Below are positions 63,209-64,000 of a stretch of DNA of 64,000 nt, piece by piece. Positions within the stretch are counted from its first letter, which is position 1; each line of letters starts with the position of its first letter. The DNA comes from Bin5 sp965261695 (GTDB lineage Bacteria > Chloroflexota > Anaerolineae > Caldilineales > Caldilineaceae), in assembly GCA_965261695.1 (NCBI GenBank), contig OZ253474.1, forward strand, positions 1,612,001-1,676,000. Reading direction: 5' to 3'. The translations under genes were made by a program, and so were the position numbers. The notes beneath the pieces are model-generated. The model saw only the letters and a list, made by a program, of their open reading frames with translations. It did not search any database and was not told the origin of the DNA.

Positions 63209-64000
63209 TTAGCGGGGCGGGTGCATCGGCATGACCACGTGCAGGAATTCATCGTCGCCAATGCCGACCGGGCGGATGGTGCCGGGGCGGTTGGACTGGG
63301 TGGTCTCGAGCACCACCTGCTCCTCGTCGATCTGACTGAGGACGGCGATGAGAAAGCGGACATCGAAGTCGATCTCCAGTTCGTCCCCTTCGACCATTGC
63401 ATCCAGTTTATTCTCGCTGTTGCCCAACTCGGCGCTGATGGCGGAAAGATGGAGGTTGCCCACGCCGCCTTCACTGCCGGGCTGAACCTTCAGCCGCACG
63501 ATATTGGCGTTGTCGCGGGCGAAAAGCTGCGCCACCCGCGCCGCCTGCAGCAAGGCATCGGTGCCAAGCACGGTGCGCGTGTTGTGGCTCTTGGGGATGA
63601 TGGCGCGGTAGTCGGGGAAGCGGTCGGCGATCAACTGGCTGACCAGGTCGACCTGAAGGAACGAGCCCCGGTTCTCGGCGCCCTCGCCCCAGACGCGGAA
63701 GAGAATCTGATTGCGGGCCTGGGTCACGGTCACCTGGACGGGGCGCTCCTCGTCGGCGTCGGCGATGATGCGTCCCAACTCGCCCAGATGGCGAGCCGGC
63801 ACCACGACGGACGTATCTTCGGTAAAGGCCTGGCCCACCTCCATGCTGCGCACACTGAGCCGGTAGCCGTCGGTGGCGGCCAGGGAGAGCCGCTCCTGCG
63901 CAAATGTTACTTCGACGCCGGTGAGGGTCGGCCGGCTCTCATCGGTTGCCGCGGCGAAGACCACCTGATCGATCATCTTGGTCAGCCCAGCGGTCTCCAG
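63209..64000 (-). CDS. dnaN: DNA polymerase III sliding clamp beta, C-terminal part
   Basis: 264 residues are visible; the frame is open to the window edge, so the N-terminal third is beyond 64000. The middle and last clamp domains are seen: MIDQVVFAAATDESRPTLTG, LAATDGYRLSVRS, IPARHLGELGRII-like strand, DYRAIIPKSHNT, and the end EFLHVVMPMHPPR with the conserved PMxxxR (residues contacting clamp binders). It forms the processivity ring of the replicase. dnaA/recF usually lie near dnaN; none is in view. Noncoding sequence 62997-63208 is AT-rich, no gene. Confidence 0.95.
   Translation of the reverse strand: METAGLTKMIDQVVFAAATDESRPTLTGVEVTFAQERLSLAATDGYRLSVRSMEVGQAFTEDTSVVVPARHLGELGRIIADADEERPVQVTVTQARNQILFRVWGEGAENRGSFLQVDLVSQLIADRFPDYRAIIPKSHNTRTVLGTDALLQAARVAQLFARDNANIVRLKVQPGSEGGVGNLHLSAISAELGNSENKLDAMVEGDELEIDFDVRFLIAVLSQIDEEQVVLETTQSNRPGTIRPVGIGDDEFLHVVMPMHPPR

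Overview
The window is a GC-rich bacterial chromosome segment. Its mix of protein families (archaeal-type phosphoglycerate mutase, DUF951, ClpS, HyuA/HyuB, RraA pairs, a giant caspase-like protein, spermidine-synthase/MFS fusion) reads most like an uncultured member of the Chloroflexota (Caldilineae/Anaerolineae-like). That placement is inference: there is no rRNA or other marker to fix it. Housekeeping loci (apgM, sirtuin, ABC-F, acyl-CoA synthetase, NIF3-like, DUF951, PIG-L, dnaN) are interleaved with accessory, degenerate and repeat-rich DNA.

Left part (1-8.1 kb): the 3' end of an MFS exporter; a lower-GC pair encoding a DUF262/HNH nuclease and a PD-(D/E)XK-like protein (candidate two-gene defence module); a dead Rieske gene; an XRE regulator whose promoter sits inside a perfect palindrome, followed by an uncharacterised protein; an RHS-core remnant ended by an in-frame TAG; then arrays of about 10-bp degenerate repeats. 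8.1-16.7 kb: a zinc-ribbon-like protein with a 90-bp tandem repeat upstream, a HExxH toxin-like ORF, and a gene graveyard (membrane glycosyltransferase, two VapBC/FitAB-type toxin-antitoxin pairs, tyrosine recombinase fragments, frameshifted GNAT). 16.7-22 kb: a 21-repeat plant-type LRR lipoprotein and a minus-strand catabolic cluster (two RraA-like proteins, amidohydrolase, Rieske ferredoxin). 22-24 kb is non-coding and made of interspersed and phased repeats.

24-31 kb: a DHA2-type MFS gene, hydantoinase B and A genes with a small membrane protein between them, a molybdopterin-fold domain protein and ClpS. 31-41 kb: MalK/UgpC-type ATPase, apgM, sirtuin, a vWA lipoprotein, and a 1198-residue protein with an N-terminal caspase fold and a C-terminal alpha/beta hydrolase. 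41-51 kb: ABC-F and acyl-CoA synthetase genes (overlapping), another repeat block, membrane proteins, HNH protein, a Tat-exported glycosidase-like protein and a small SelW-like gene whose CxxU motif is encoded with an in-frame TGA. 51-64 kb: NIF3-like gene with an apparent ACG start, DUF951, a low-GC unknown pair, a secreted bactofilin-like membrane protein, PIG-L deacetylase, spermidine-synthase-like fusion, a glutamine-amidotransferase-like/CysRS-tail fusion, a single-chain restriction-methylation enzyme with a B3-like neighbour, a candidate terminator-ended structured RNA, and the 3' part of dnaN.

The main unexplained signals are (i) a roughly 175-bp dispersed element in five same-strand copies whose terminal hairpin shows compensatory base changes, (ii) helically phased 10-bp arrays always closed by an A/T tract, (iii) the selenoprotein candidate, (iv) the caspase-hydrolase protein and (v) the structured RNA candidate beside dnaN.
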